Source of the DNA: Acidimicrobiaceae bacterium
GTDB taxonomy: Bacteria; Actinomycetota; Acidimicrobiia; Acidimicrobiales; Aldehydirespiratoraceae
NCBI GenBank assembly: GCA_009837445.1
Contig: VXTM01000034.1
Location: forward strand, 77,344 to 111,301
Reading direction: 5' to 3'
DNA: 33,958 nucleotides
Shown one piece after another: positions 21,099-28,104 of this stretch. The position numbers and the translations under genes are program-made. The notes below the pieces were generated by a model. It was given only the letters and a program-made list of their open reading frames with translations. It had not been told where the DNA came from and searched no databases. Each line of letters opens with the position of its first letter. Within the stretch, counting starts at the first letter, position 1.

Positions 21099-23459
21099 AT
21101 GGCCGAGCCGTCGGATCGTGGTTCTGAGCGCAAGCTGCAGGTGGTCTTGTCGGTGCTGCTGGCGTCGACGCTGATGCTTGCGGGATGCGCGTCGGAGACA
21201 TCGTCGGACGAGCTGCCGCGGTCCTTGGGTGCCGAAGTTGAGCAGAGTGACGATGTAACGGCGGGCGGCGAGAGTCCTGCGGACTCGCAGAGCCCCGGCC
21301 AGGGCCCCGCAAGCACCGCGACCAACCCTGGCGGAGCCCCAGACGCGGAAGTCCAGCAGAATGACGATGTAACGGCGGACGGCGAGAGTCCTGTGGACTC
21401 GCAGGACTCGGGCCTGGGCTCCGCGAGTGCCGCGACCGACCCTGTGGACGGCGAGACCGCCTACATGCCCGATGTCGGGGAACGGCTGTGGCCAGGAAAC
21501 ACATGGCCGGGGCTCATGCGGTTCGTCCTCTACGACGAGGGCAAGGGATGGACGGCCCCGACCGAACAGGACGACCTCTTCGTGCCAACAGCGACGTGGG
21601 TGCTCGTCTCAGGGTCGGGGTTCGCCCCGTTCTCTGCGGTGGGCCTCGAACTCGTCTCCGGCGACTGGGAGAGACTGGAAGAACTCGGGGAGTCCGCATC
21701 AATGGACGACCTGTCATTCACGGATTTGGAGCCGGTCACCGCGGACGACCTCGGGGCGATCGAGGCGCGATGGCAGGTTCCGGACACCGCCAATGCCGTG
21801 CTCTACATACTCCGGGCCGCGGGGCCCGGCAGATGGGGCGCCACGCTGGAGTCGATCACCGACGGTTTTCTGGTCGGCGAGCCAGGAGACGGACCGGCAG
21901 AAGGCGCCCCGCAGGACCTGGAATGGGACGCGAGCCGGCGCGACCTGGGCTACTCCACCGAGGACAGCGCGGCGGCACACGGCCGCCGAAGACTCGCTTT
22001 GGGCTATAGCCACACTTGCCTGTTGCAGCAGGACTCCACGGTTCGCTGCGGGGGATACGGGTCGGGCGCGCAGGCCGAGGATCCTCTCGGAGAGTTCATG
22101 GCGATCTCCGCCGGCGGATACAGCAGTTGCGGCATCCGTGTGGACGGCACCGTGGCGTGCTGGGGCGCCGACAGCGAACTGCAGGACAAGGCTCCCGGAG
22201 GGACTTTCTCGTCGATCGACGTCCATGGCCACGGCAGGCACGCATGCGCAGTCCGGTCCGACGGAGAACTCGTGTGCTGGGGAAGCATCTGCGACTGGGT
22301 CGCGGCCGGCGAGGGCTGGTCGTGCGAGGACGAGGACATCGCAGAGATCGAACGGGACGGGAGGAGCCCCATACCAGAAGGCCTGTACAAGAGGGTGTCC
22401 ATAGGCACGGAAATAGTCTCCGAGGTCTCCTGCGCGATCACCGAGCACGACGAGATCTCATGCTGGAGCTGGGATCCTGAGTACGAGGTCGACGATCCCC
22501 CACAGGGTGCGTACAGATCGGTCGACGTCGGATCCCTCCAGGCCTGCGCGATACCCATCGCGGGCGACATGGAGTGCTGGTACTGGGGGTCGTACCCCAA
22601 GTCCGACTTCGACGACCCACCGGCGGGGCAATACGTCGCGTTGTCGGTGGACGACACCCTGTGCGCCCTGCACCGCACCGGAGGCATCTCCTGCTGGGAC
22701 GGCGACGACAGCTACGAGGACCTGCGGATCTTCGACGCGCCGGCGGGGACCTTCGTCGACGTAGCGACGTACCACACTCGCGCCTGCGGGTTGACCGCCG
22801 GCATGCACGTGGTCTGCTGGGGCGAATACGAGGGACAGACGGTCGACGCGCCTGGGGGCGAGTTCAGGTCCCTGTCGGTGGGATACGACCACTCGTGCGG
22901 TCTGCGCCACGACGGGACCGTGGAGTGCTGGGGATCCAACCTGCGGTGGCAGTCCGACGACCCGACAGGCACCTTCGCGTCAGTGGACGCCCTGGAGTAC
23001 CGGACCTGTGGGATGCGCACGAGCGGCGAGGAGGCCTGCTGGGGCGCGGGAGGCGCCGAGAAAACCCCGGACGACGTGCCCCAGGCCGGCTACTGCAGAG
23101 TGCAGGGCGGACTCGTCGTGTGCGGCGACAGCCACTACGAGGGAGCCCACAGTCTGCCCGAGGACCTGCCGGCCGACCTCGCGACGGTCACCGCGGGGTG
23201 GGGATTCGCATGCGGCACGCGCGCCGGCGGGGAGACGCTCTGCTGGAACGGGCGCGGGAGCTACATCGACTCCCCGGAGGGCAGCTTCGAGTACCTCAGA
23301 GCAGGCACATGGTTTGCATGCGGACTCCGGTCCTCGGGCATGGTCGAGTGTTGGGGCCAGTACCCGACCGCGCCTTCCTTCGTGCAGTGGGTGCAGCAGC
23401 GGCCGCCCTGGCCCCACGTGGGATCAGTCGCAGCGCCCACGGCGTCTTCGCTGAACTGA
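21099..23459 (+). CDS. Secreted lipoprotein with RCC1-like beta-propeller repeats
   Basis: A 786-residue exported protein. A type II signal ends in the lipobox LMLAGC (Cys30 from this start). A disordered acidic linker contains a 38-residue duplication. A beta-rich region follows (near 115-270), and then about a dozen RCC1-like repeats of 45-55 residues. Each repeat carries a Cys before a ...RxDGTVxCWG-type strand pair (for example SCGIRVDGTVACWG and SCGLRHDGTVECWG). The two cysteines per repeat are regular, suggesting a disulfide in each blade, which fits an extracellular protein. RCC1 domains are protein-interaction platforms; bacterial secreted ones are mostly uncharacterised. It is probably tethered to the outer face of the membrane. 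Convergent with the next membrane-protein gene. Confidence 0.85.
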   Translation: MAEPSDRGSERKLQVVLSVLLASTLMLAGCASETSSDELPRSLGAEVEQSDDVTAGGESPADSQSPGQGPASTATNPGGAPDAEVQQNDDVTADGESPVDSQDSGLGSASAATDPVDGETAYMPDVGERLWPGNTWPGLMRFVLYDEGKGWTAPTEQDDLFVPTATWVLVSGSGFAPFSAVGLELVSGDWERLEELGESASMDDLSFTDLEPVTADDLGAIEARWQVPDTANAVLYILRAAGPGRWGATLESITDGFLVGEPGDGPAEGAPQDLEWDASRRDLGYSTEDSAAAHGRRRLALGYSHTCLLQQDSTVRCGGYGSGAQAEDPLGEFMAISAGGYSSCGIRVDGTVACWGADSELQDKAPGGTFSSIDVHGHGRHACAVRSDGELVCWGSICDWVAAGEGWSCEDEDIAEIERDGRSPIPEGLYKRVSIGTEIVSEVSCAITEHDEISCWSWDPEYEVDDPPQGAYRSVDVGSLQACAIPIAGDMECWYWGSYPKSDFDDPPAGQYVALSVDDTLCALHRTGGISCWDGDDSYEDLRIFDAPAGTFVDVATYHTRACGLTAGMHVVCWGEYEGQTVDAPGGEFRSLSVGYDHSCGLRHDGTVECWGSNLRWQSDDPTGTFASVDALEYRTCGMRTSGEEACWGAGGAEKTPDDVPQAGYCRVQGGLVVCGDSHYEGAHSLPEDLPADLATVTAGWGFACGTRAGGETLCWNGRGSYIDSPEGSFEYLRAGTWFACGLRSSGMVECWGQYPTAPSFVQWVQQRPPWPHVGSVAAPTASSLN
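21231..21445 (+). repeat. 114-bp tandem duplication in the RCC1 lipoprotein linker
   Basis: Copy 1 begins at 21231 (GCCGAAGTTGAGCAG) and copy 2 at 21345 (GCGGAAGTCCAGCAG), an offset of 114 nt or 38 codons. Shared stretches include GACGATGTAACGGCGG and GGCGAGAGTCCTG. It encodes two copies of an acidic Ser/Pro-rich spacer between the lipid anchor and the folded part. Confidence 0.8.
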
Positions 23460-23485
23460 CTTGCAGCCGCCGGTGGAGCTTGGCC
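23454..23485. repeat. Copy A of an imperfect 32-bp direct repeat
   Basis: Begins AACTGACTTGCAGCC and matches copy B at 24500-24531 at about 26 of 32 positions, the first 15 perfectly. It includes the stop codon of the RCC1 gene. The two copies flank the membrane-protein gene on the minus strand. Confidence 0.6.
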
Positions 23486-23488
23486 CCT

Positions 23489-23503
23489 TAGCCGACGCGG
23501 CTA
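23489..23503. terminator. Hairpin between RCC1 lipoprotein and membrane protein genes
   Basis: TAGCCG-ACG-CGGCTA is a perfect 6-bp stem with a 3-nt loop in the convergent gap. There is no T run, so it is a weak bidirectional terminator candidate. Confidence 0.3.
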
Positions 23504-23547
23504 GCAGGGTGCGGAGGATCGCGCTACCACCGCTATGTCCGGAACAC

Positions 23548-24336
23548 CTAGGCTGCCTCCAACGACAGCTCGCTCTTCCCCTGGTACATGCCCAGCCCGA
23601 TTATGAACAGGCAGATTCCCAGAATGTAGAGGGCGGAGTTGTTCACATACAGGAGTAGGTCGAGGCCCAGGTCCGGAGCGTTGAGCGCGACGATGAAGTT
23701 CACCACCCCCAAGAGCCCGCCCAGCACCATGAGCACACTGGCGGTCTTGTAGACGTCCATCGATCCGAACCGCGGGGTGAGCCCGAGGCCCAGCAAGAGC
23801 GTCGCCAGCGGGAACAGCGCCATGAACGTCAACGTGACCGCAGCCGCGTTCGTGTGGACGGCCAGCGCTCCTTCCGCAAAGTCCGCCACGGTCAGGGACC
23901 CGTAGTCGCCCAGCTCGGCCCGCTGCAGCAGGTGGATGGAGAAATGCCGCATGCCCGAAGCGATGATGAGCACGCTCCATTCGAGAATGCTCACGATGAT
24001 ACCGCACTGCAGCAGCCGGCCGCTCAGCCCTCCCTGTCTCTTCGCCAGCGGGTAAAGCCCCAGGATGCCCAACGACATGACCACCAGCGAGATGAGCGTG
24101 ATAAACGTCATCCACTGCGCGAGAACCGCCGAGTCTCCGAGGACTTGCATGGTCTCGCGATAGTCGGTTGGGTCTGCCCGGTCGATGAGGAGATTCCCCG
24201 GCATGAAGATGGACCCCACAAAGGTGAGGACCACTCCCACCATGAGCGCAAGACCTGCGGGCTTGCCAACGCCTCCTCCTCCTCCTGCCCGCCCCACCGC
24301 GCTTGCCGTCTCAACAGGGTCACGCATGCGATCCAT
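23548..24336 (-). CDS. Hypothetical six-helix membrane protein
   Basis: A 262-residue integral membrane protein with about six hydrophobic helices, preceded by a glycine-rich cytoplasmic N terminus (AGGGGGVG). The topology and spacing resemble uncharacterised DUF4386-type proteins, but I do not see a diagnostic motif. ATG 24336 is chosen because GGAGGT lies exactly 7 nt upstream (24344-24349). The open frame extends to 24405 without a better ribosome site. The gene is flanked by two copies of a 32-bp repeat and by a large hairpin in its upstream region. Confidence 0.7.
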   Translation of the reverse strand: MDRMRDPVETASAVGRAGGGGGVGKPAGLALMVGVVLTFVGSIFMPGNLLIDRADPTDYRETMQVLGDSAVLAQWMTFITLISLVVMSLGILGLYPLAKRQGGLSGRLLQCGIIVSILEWSVLIIASGMRHFSIHLLQRAELGDYGSLTVADFAEGALAVHTNAAAVTLTFMALFPLATLLLGLGLTPRFGSMDVYKTASVLMVLGGLLGVVNFIVALNAPDLGLDLLLYVNNSALYILGICLFIIGLGMYQGKSELSLEAA

Positions 24337-24393
24337 GCCAATCACCTCCATCGGGTCCCCTGAAAATGGGGAGTCACCTGAATTGTTCCGGAA

Positions 24394-24438
24394 TAGGGGA
24401 GCCATCTACGTGAGCGACTGACGTAGACGGCTCCCCTA
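24394..24438. repeat. Large inverted repeat upstream of the membrane protein gene
   Basis: Arms 24394-24411 and 24421-24438 pair over 18 bp with one mismatch around a 9-nt loop. In minus-strand RNA the mismatch becomes a G-U pair, so the structure is complete there. It lies 58 nt upstream of the minus-strand start, in the likely 5' leader. It could be a leader structure, an insulator, or a mobile palindromic element. Confidence 0.7.
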
Positions 24439-24499
24439 CCTTATGTGGCCGACACCTGTCCTTGGACGTTTTGCCTCGCCCGACGCGTGCAGCCGGAAC

Positions 24500-24531
24500 A
24501 ACTGACTTGCAGCCACCCGTAGGGCTTGCCT
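24500..24531. repeat. Copy B of an imperfect 32-bp direct repeat
   Basis: Begins AACTGACTTGCAGCC; partner of the copy at 23454-23485. Lies between the large inverted repeat and the GyrI-like gene. Confidence 0.6.
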
Positions 24532-24610
24532 ACGGTCCGCGGCTGAGGCGGCCGGGGCTCGGCCGCCATGAAGCAAGTGCGCTGGTCGACAGCATTGGAG
24601 GACAGCAACC

Positions 24611-25072
24611 ATGACGCTGGAGTTCGGGGTGAGGGAGCTTGAAGCCCAGCCCATAGTGGGCATTCGCACGACCGTCGCGATGAGCGAGATCGGCAACGCT
24701 ATGGGTCCGCTGTTCGGCGAACTGAGCAAACACATCGCACAGAGCGATCAGGAGCCGACCGGGATGCCCCTGGCCAGATACCACTCGCCGCCGGGAGAGA
24801 CCGTCGACCTCGAATGCGCCATCCCGGTGGCTTCGCCGATGCCCGGCGAGGGTCGCGTCCGACCTGGAGAGCTTCCCGCCGGGAGGGCCGCGACCGTCAC
24901 CCACCTCGGCCCGTACGACGGCCTCCCCCAGACATGGATGGCGCTGACGGCGTGGATGGAGTCCCAGGGGCTCGAAGCCTCGGACTCGCCCTGGGAGGTA
25001 TATGCGAACGACCCCGCCGTCGAGCCCGACCAGTCGAGGTGGCGCACCGACATCTTATTCCCGGTGCGCTGA
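24611..25072 (+). CDS. GyrI-like / effector-binding (SOUL-type) domain protein
   Basis: A 153-residue stand-alone GyrI-like small-molecule-binding domain. Family features are the N-terminal beta strand VRELEAQPIVGIRTTV, the helix region MGPLFGELSKHI, the strand ARYHSP, the AAVTHLGPYDGLPQTW-type segment near 96-108 with the usual HxGPY turn, and the C-terminal acidic strand TDILFPV. Such domains bind drugs or heterocycles, either as part of AraC/MerR regulators or alone as sequestering or hydrolysing proteins. GGAGGA lies 8 nt before the ATG, so the start is well supported. Confidence 0.85.
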   Translation: MTLEFGVRELEAQPIVGIRTTVAMSEIGNAMGPLFGELSKHIAQSDQEPTGMPLARYHSPPGETVDLECAIPVASPMPGEGRVRPGELPAGRAATVTHLGPYDGLPQTWMALTAWMESQGLEASDSPWEVYANDPAVEPDQSRWRTDILFPVR

Positions 25073-25104
25073 CCGGATGATGCACCAGCGGGAGCGGTAG
25101 AGAC

Positions 25105-25554
25105 ATGCGGTTGAGGCTGCCGGATTTCGTGCCTTGCATAGCGCTCGCGGCGGCCATTCCCCTCATGGCCGCCGCAGGCTGCGACGGCAACGACGACGAG
25201 GGCGCAACTGCCGAGGAGGCGACAACGGCGCCCACCACAGAGTCGGGCGCGCCCGCCCCACCGCTCGACACGTCGGCGCCGCCCGCCGACGAGGCTGTCC
25301 CCGGGCAGTTGGAGACCGCGGCGCGAGAACTCCTGGCCGACGAGCTAAACGCAGACGAAGGCGGCTTCAGGCTCGATAGCTCCGAAGCGGTGGGCTGGCC
25401 CGACACCAGCCTGGGATGCCCCAAGGAGGGCTATGCCTACGCCCAGGTAGTCACTCCGGGCTACAAGCTGGTCTTCGACCATGCGGGCGAGTTCTACGCC
25501 GTGCACACCAACTCCGACGGCTCCCATATGGTGATCTGCGGAAACGCGCAGTAG
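25105..25554 (+). CDS. Small secreted lipoprotein, conserved hypothetical
   Basis: A 149-residue lipoprotein with a signal ending in the lipobox MAAAGC (Cys26). A low-complexity Thr/Ala/Pro linker follows to about 80, and then a compact domain with WPDTSLGCPKEGYAYAQV near 103-120 and GYKLVFDHAGEFYAVHTN. The domain pattern (two cysteines, WPDxSLGCP, TPGYK) occurs in small secreted bacterial proteins of unknown role. It starts 32 nt after the GyrI-like gene and may be co-transcribed. Confidence 0.8.
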   Translation: MRLRLPDFVPCIALAAAIPLMAAAGCDGNDDEGATAEEATTAPTTESGAPAPPLDTSAPPADEAVPGQLETAARELLADELNADEGGFRLDSSEAVGWPDTSLGCPKEGYAYAQVVTPGYKLVFDHAGEFYAVHTNSDGSHMVICGNAQ

Positions 25555-25662
25555 CCCTTCTTGCGCCTTGTGCACAACACTTCCGAAATCGAACGGACGT
25601 GTGCGAGGGGTGGTCGCTGCTGTGACGGGACTGTGGATGCAAGACTGGCTTTTCTCAACCTT

Positions 25663-25691
25663 TTATGGTTGCGTATTAGTTGCGGTATACT
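25663..25691 (+). promoter_or_regulatory. Promoter and tandem GTTGCG repeats for the RES module
   Basis: A near-consensus -10 box TATACT (25686-25691) ends 6 nt before GTG 25698; TTATGG at 25663-25668 is a weak -35 with 17-nt spacing. Tandem GTTGCGTAT (25668-25676) and GTTGCGGTAT (25679-25688) overlap the promoter and are candidate antitoxin operators. Confidence 0.6.
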
Positions 25692-25697
25692 GTTCGT

Positions 25698-26459
25698 GTG
25701 ACGGTAATCGAAGATCTGTTTGAGGGCGATCTGGCAGCCGGGTCTGAAGCGGCTTGCGAGCTGCTTCCCGATGTGGTGGCAGCGCTCGACCATCTCGTGC
25801 CGCGGCTCACGGCCCCTGCGGATCGCACGACAGTGCGGCGCTACTTCGTGTTCACCGACGCCGCCGCCCGCGCTCTAACGGGCCTGCCCGCTCGATGCCC
25901 CGAGGCGATACCCGCTCCGGTCGTCATGTACGGGCTGCTGCGGCGCAGCTGTGTCGAGGTGCCTTGGGTCGCGCCGTCATGTGACGGCCGGGGCGCACTC
26001 ACAGTGCTCGTCGACCGGCTGAGGGGGTTCGCCGGCGGTCTGCCCCAGCAGTGCGTGCAAGCTCGCCGCGACATCGACGAGCACCTCTTCGCGTGGTTCC
26101 TCAAGGCGATGGCGGCAGCCGAGCACGAGCAGCGCAGCGCCTCGCCGCTACGTCGGGCTATGACGACGCTGGACTTGTCGAGCAGCGACATCGCAGAGTT
26201 GATGGGCGTGAAGCGCCAGGCGGTCGAGAAGTGGCTGCTGGCAGGGCCGCCTGCTGATCGCATCGCCAAGATCGGCGCTCTGGCTGAGATCGCGGACATC
26301 CTCAGCTACCGGCTCCGAGACGGGACCGCAGCAGTAGTCGTGCGTCGCCGCGCCGACGGCTACGGCGGACGCAGCATGCTCGAGGTCATCGCCGACGATG
26401 ACCATGAGTGGCTGCTGCGATCGGTCAAGGACAGCTTCGACTACACGCGTGTCGCCTGA
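25698..26459 (+). CDS. Large HTH antitoxin-like partner of a RES toxin
   Basis: A 253-residue cytoplasmic protein directly before the RES-domain gene. A helix-turn-helix lies near 160-185 (LSSSDIAELMGVKRQAVEKWLLAGPP), followed by a region like the C-terminal toxin-blocking part of Xre/MbcA-type antitoxins (IGALAEIADILSYRLRDG). The N-terminal 140 residues are extra compared with typical RES antitoxins of about 110-150 residues, and I do not recognise them. GTG 25698 fits the promoter spacing (leaderless); the frame is open to TTG 25680. Three nucleotides separate it from the toxin gene. Confidence 0.75.
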   Translation: MTVIEDLFEGDLAAGSEAACELLPDVVAALDHLVPRLTAPADRTTVRRYFVFTDAAARALTGLPARCPEAIPAPVVMYGLLRRSCVEVPWVAPSCDGRGALTVLVDRLRGFAGGLPQQCVQARRDIDEHLFAWFLKAMAAAEHEQRSASPLRRAMTTLDLSSSDIAELMGVKRQAVEKWLLAGPPADRIAKIGALAEIADILSYRLRDGTAAVVVRRRADGYGGRSMLEVIADDDHEWLLRSVKDSFDYTRVA

Positions 26460-26462
26460 GCC

Positions 26463-26969
26463 ATGCGGGCTGTCGCGATCGAGGGCATCTACTGCCGCGT
26501 CGCCGACCCCGAATGGGACGATCCGCTAGACCCGTCCTATGCCGCCTCACGGGGCCAGCGCTGGAACCCGCCGGGGATGGAGTGCCTGTACCTGAACCGT
26601 GACGAAGCCACCGCCCGGGCCAACGTCCTGCGTCGCTTCGCGGGTCTGGCCTACGGTCCAGAGGATCTCGACCCTGCGACCGCGCCCGTGCTTGTTGAGG
26701 TCACAGTGCCGGCCGGGCAGGCGGCCGACGCATACTCCGATAACGGCCTCGCATCTCTTGGGCTGCCCCACACCTATCCCCATGAGGCCGACGGCAGCCT
26801 CATACCCCACAGCACCTGTCAACCCATCGGCACAGCGGTCTTCGATGCCGGCTTCGACGGTGTCGACTACCGGTCCGCAGCTGCCGGCGGCGACCGCGAA
26901 CTGGCCTGGTTCCCCCGCGGCACCGTCGCGCAGCAGAGATCGCGACGCACTCTCGACGACTGGTGGTAG
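26463..26969 (+). CDS. RES-domain toxin (NAD-degrading family)
   Basis: A 168-residue RES-domain protein, the toxin class that includes MbcT, which degrades NAD by phosphorolysis or hydrolysis. The conserved elements are YCRVADPEWDDPLDP with Arg12, RGQRWNPPGMECLYLNRDEATA with Arg33 and Glu48, and the late segment DYRSAAAGGDRELAWFP with the serine. The order and spacing fit the Arg-Glu-Ser pocket. The start codon lies 3 nt after the antitoxin stop. The pair is a complete type II module, judged from sequence; activity is inferred from the family. Confidence 0.85.
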   Translation: MRAVAIEGIYCRVADPEWDDPLDPSYAASRGQRWNPPGMECLYLNRDEATARANVLRRFAGLAYGPEDLDPATAPVLVEVTVPAGQAADAYSDNGLASLGLPHTYPHEADGSLIPHSTCQPIGTAVFDAGFDGVDYRSAAAGGDRELAWFPRGTVAQQRSRRTLDDWW

Positions 26970-27047
26970 CACCTAAACAGCGGCTTCAGCGCAACTCGCC
27001 AACCCCCGATAATGCCGTTGCCGCACCACCAAGCCACAGGCGAAGGC

Positions 27048-27101
27048 TTGAGCCTCACCGGGTACTGCGCAGGCTCTGGTGTGCCACCCGGTGAGGCTCA
27101 A
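27048..27101. repeat. Perfect 16-bp inverted repeat at the edge of the RES module
   Basis: TTGAGCCTCACCGGGT (27048-27063) and its exact complement (27086-27101) are separated by 22 nt. It lies between the RES toxin gene and the surviving 3' part of another toxin gene, exactly where the latter loses its reading frame. It could be a terminator for the RES operon, or the footprint of the insertion that broke the next gene. Confidence 0.7.
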
Positions 27102-27274
27102 AGCGGTCAGCCGCTGACCCGCCGAGGATCCTCGCCATCGGCGCCGACCCAGCAGGCAACCTGCTCGAAGTCGTCTGGCTCGAACTCGACGACGGAGCCG
27201 AGATGGTGATTCACGCAATGCCGCTGCGCCCTGCGTTCCACGCACTCCTGCCGACCCAAAGCGATCAGCCATGA
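27095..27274 (+). pseudogene. 5'-truncated toxin remnant before an RHH antitoxin
   Basis: The frame 27095-27274 is open and encodes about 59 codons. It contains RILAIGADPAGNLLEVVWLE and DGAEMVIHAMPLRPAF, the C-terminal half of a small BrnT/DUF4258-like toxin. No start codon exists in the expected region, and an in-frame TGA lies at 27092-27094 inside the inverted repeat. Its stop overlaps the antitoxin ATG (ATGA), as in an intact toxin-antitoxin operon. The 5' half seems to have been lost when the RES module or the inverted repeat arrived. Confidence 0.55.
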
Positions 27275-27567
27275 CTACAGCAAAGACCGCGACTGGCCGC
27301 ATCCTCACCGACGCCGACCTCGACGCCATCGCCGAAGAGGTCGAGACCAGCGACTACGACATCGACACGCTGCGCAAGCGCCGCAGAGGCCGTCCCGCCA
27401 TGGGCTCGGGTCCGGCTGAAGTGGTGCCCGTGCGCATCGACCCCGAACTGCGAGCCGCGGTCACCGCTCGCGCTAAGACCGACGGCACGACCACGAGTGA
27501 GGTCATCCGCGAGGCGTTGCGCAGATTCCTAGACGTCAAACAGACTGAGCAGACACAACACGCATAA
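27271..27567 (+). CDS. Ribbon-helix-helix antitoxin, probably orphaned
   Basis: A 98-residue CopG/Arc-type protein. The C-terminal ribbon-helix-helix is VVPVRIDPELRAAVTARAKTDGTTTSEVIREALRRFL. The N-terminal half (LTDADLDAIAEEVETSDYDIDTLRKRR) is the probable toxin-binding extension, ending in an RRRGRP basic patch. The ATG overlaps the stop of the truncated toxin gene, so the antitoxin would normally be made by translational coupling. With the toxin gene lacking a start, its expression may be reduced, or it may now act only as a DNA-binding protein. Confidence 0.8.
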   Translation: MTTAKTATGRILTDADLDAIAEEVETSDYDIDTLRKRRRGRPAMGSGPAEVVPVRIDPELRAAVTARAKTDGTTTSEVIREALRRFLDVKQTEQTQHA

Positions 27568-27569
27568 GC

Positions 27570-27588
27570 GGACCCAACAAACGGGTCC
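27570..27588 (+). terminator. Small hairpin after the RHH antitoxin gene
   Basis: GGACCC (27570-27575) pairs with GGGTCC (27583-27588) around AACAAAC, right after the stop codon, and a mildly T-rich stretch follows. Weak intrinsic terminator candidate. Confidence 0.4.
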
Positions 27589-28092
27589 CCCTCTTGGTTG
27601 TTGTCCCGGCGGAAGAGCATGTCATGGCGACCTGCACCACCATCGCTCACATGGGCGGGCCGGCGGTCGTGCGCTCTCCAGTCGGACCCATGGTGCTAGG
27701 CCGCGGGGCTTGAGGTCTGGCGCTAACGGCGGCGATAGGCCTCCCGCCGATGTGCGACCAGCACGACTAGGACCACGAGTTCGCCGTCGAGCCGAACCGC
27801 TCAGGTTTGCTTGGACGGTCTAGTAGTTAGTTTCAGTCAGTCAGTGGGATGATCGCGACCATCCCTGACCTCGGAATATAGGCACCTCCCGGAAACACGT
27901 CCCCAATTCTCAGGGGGGTACCTCCCCAATTCTGAGCGCTCCCGAAACCCAAGGTCAGAGCGGCGCGAAGCGTGGCGGAGCGGAGCTGCCGAAGATCGGC
28001 AAGGCACCGCTCCGGTCGGGGAAGTCGGCACTCAGAGGGCCGTTCGGAGCCGCTTGGCGGCTGGCGCGGGACGCCGCCAACCGGAGCAGGGG
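27589..28092. other. 500-nt gene-free stretch with short repeats
   Basis: I see no convincing gene. It contains three CAGT units (27834-27845), a dyad GGGATG-N8-CATCCC (27846-27865), two copies of CCCCAATTCT(C/G)AG (27901-27913 and 27924-27936) with a near-palindromic GGGGGGTACCTCCCC between them, and GC-rich small hairpins to 28080. Open frames here have atypical composition. It looks like a junction between the toxin-antitoxin region and the next block. Confidence 0.5.
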
Positions 28093-28098
28093 TAGGTT
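28093..28098 (+). promoter_or_regulatory. -10 box for the 28.1-kb membrane protein (TAGGTT)
   Basis: TAGGTT ends 6 nt before GTG 28105. It supports a leaderless start at that GTG. Confidence 0.5.
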
Positions 28099-28104
28099 GC
28101 GTGC

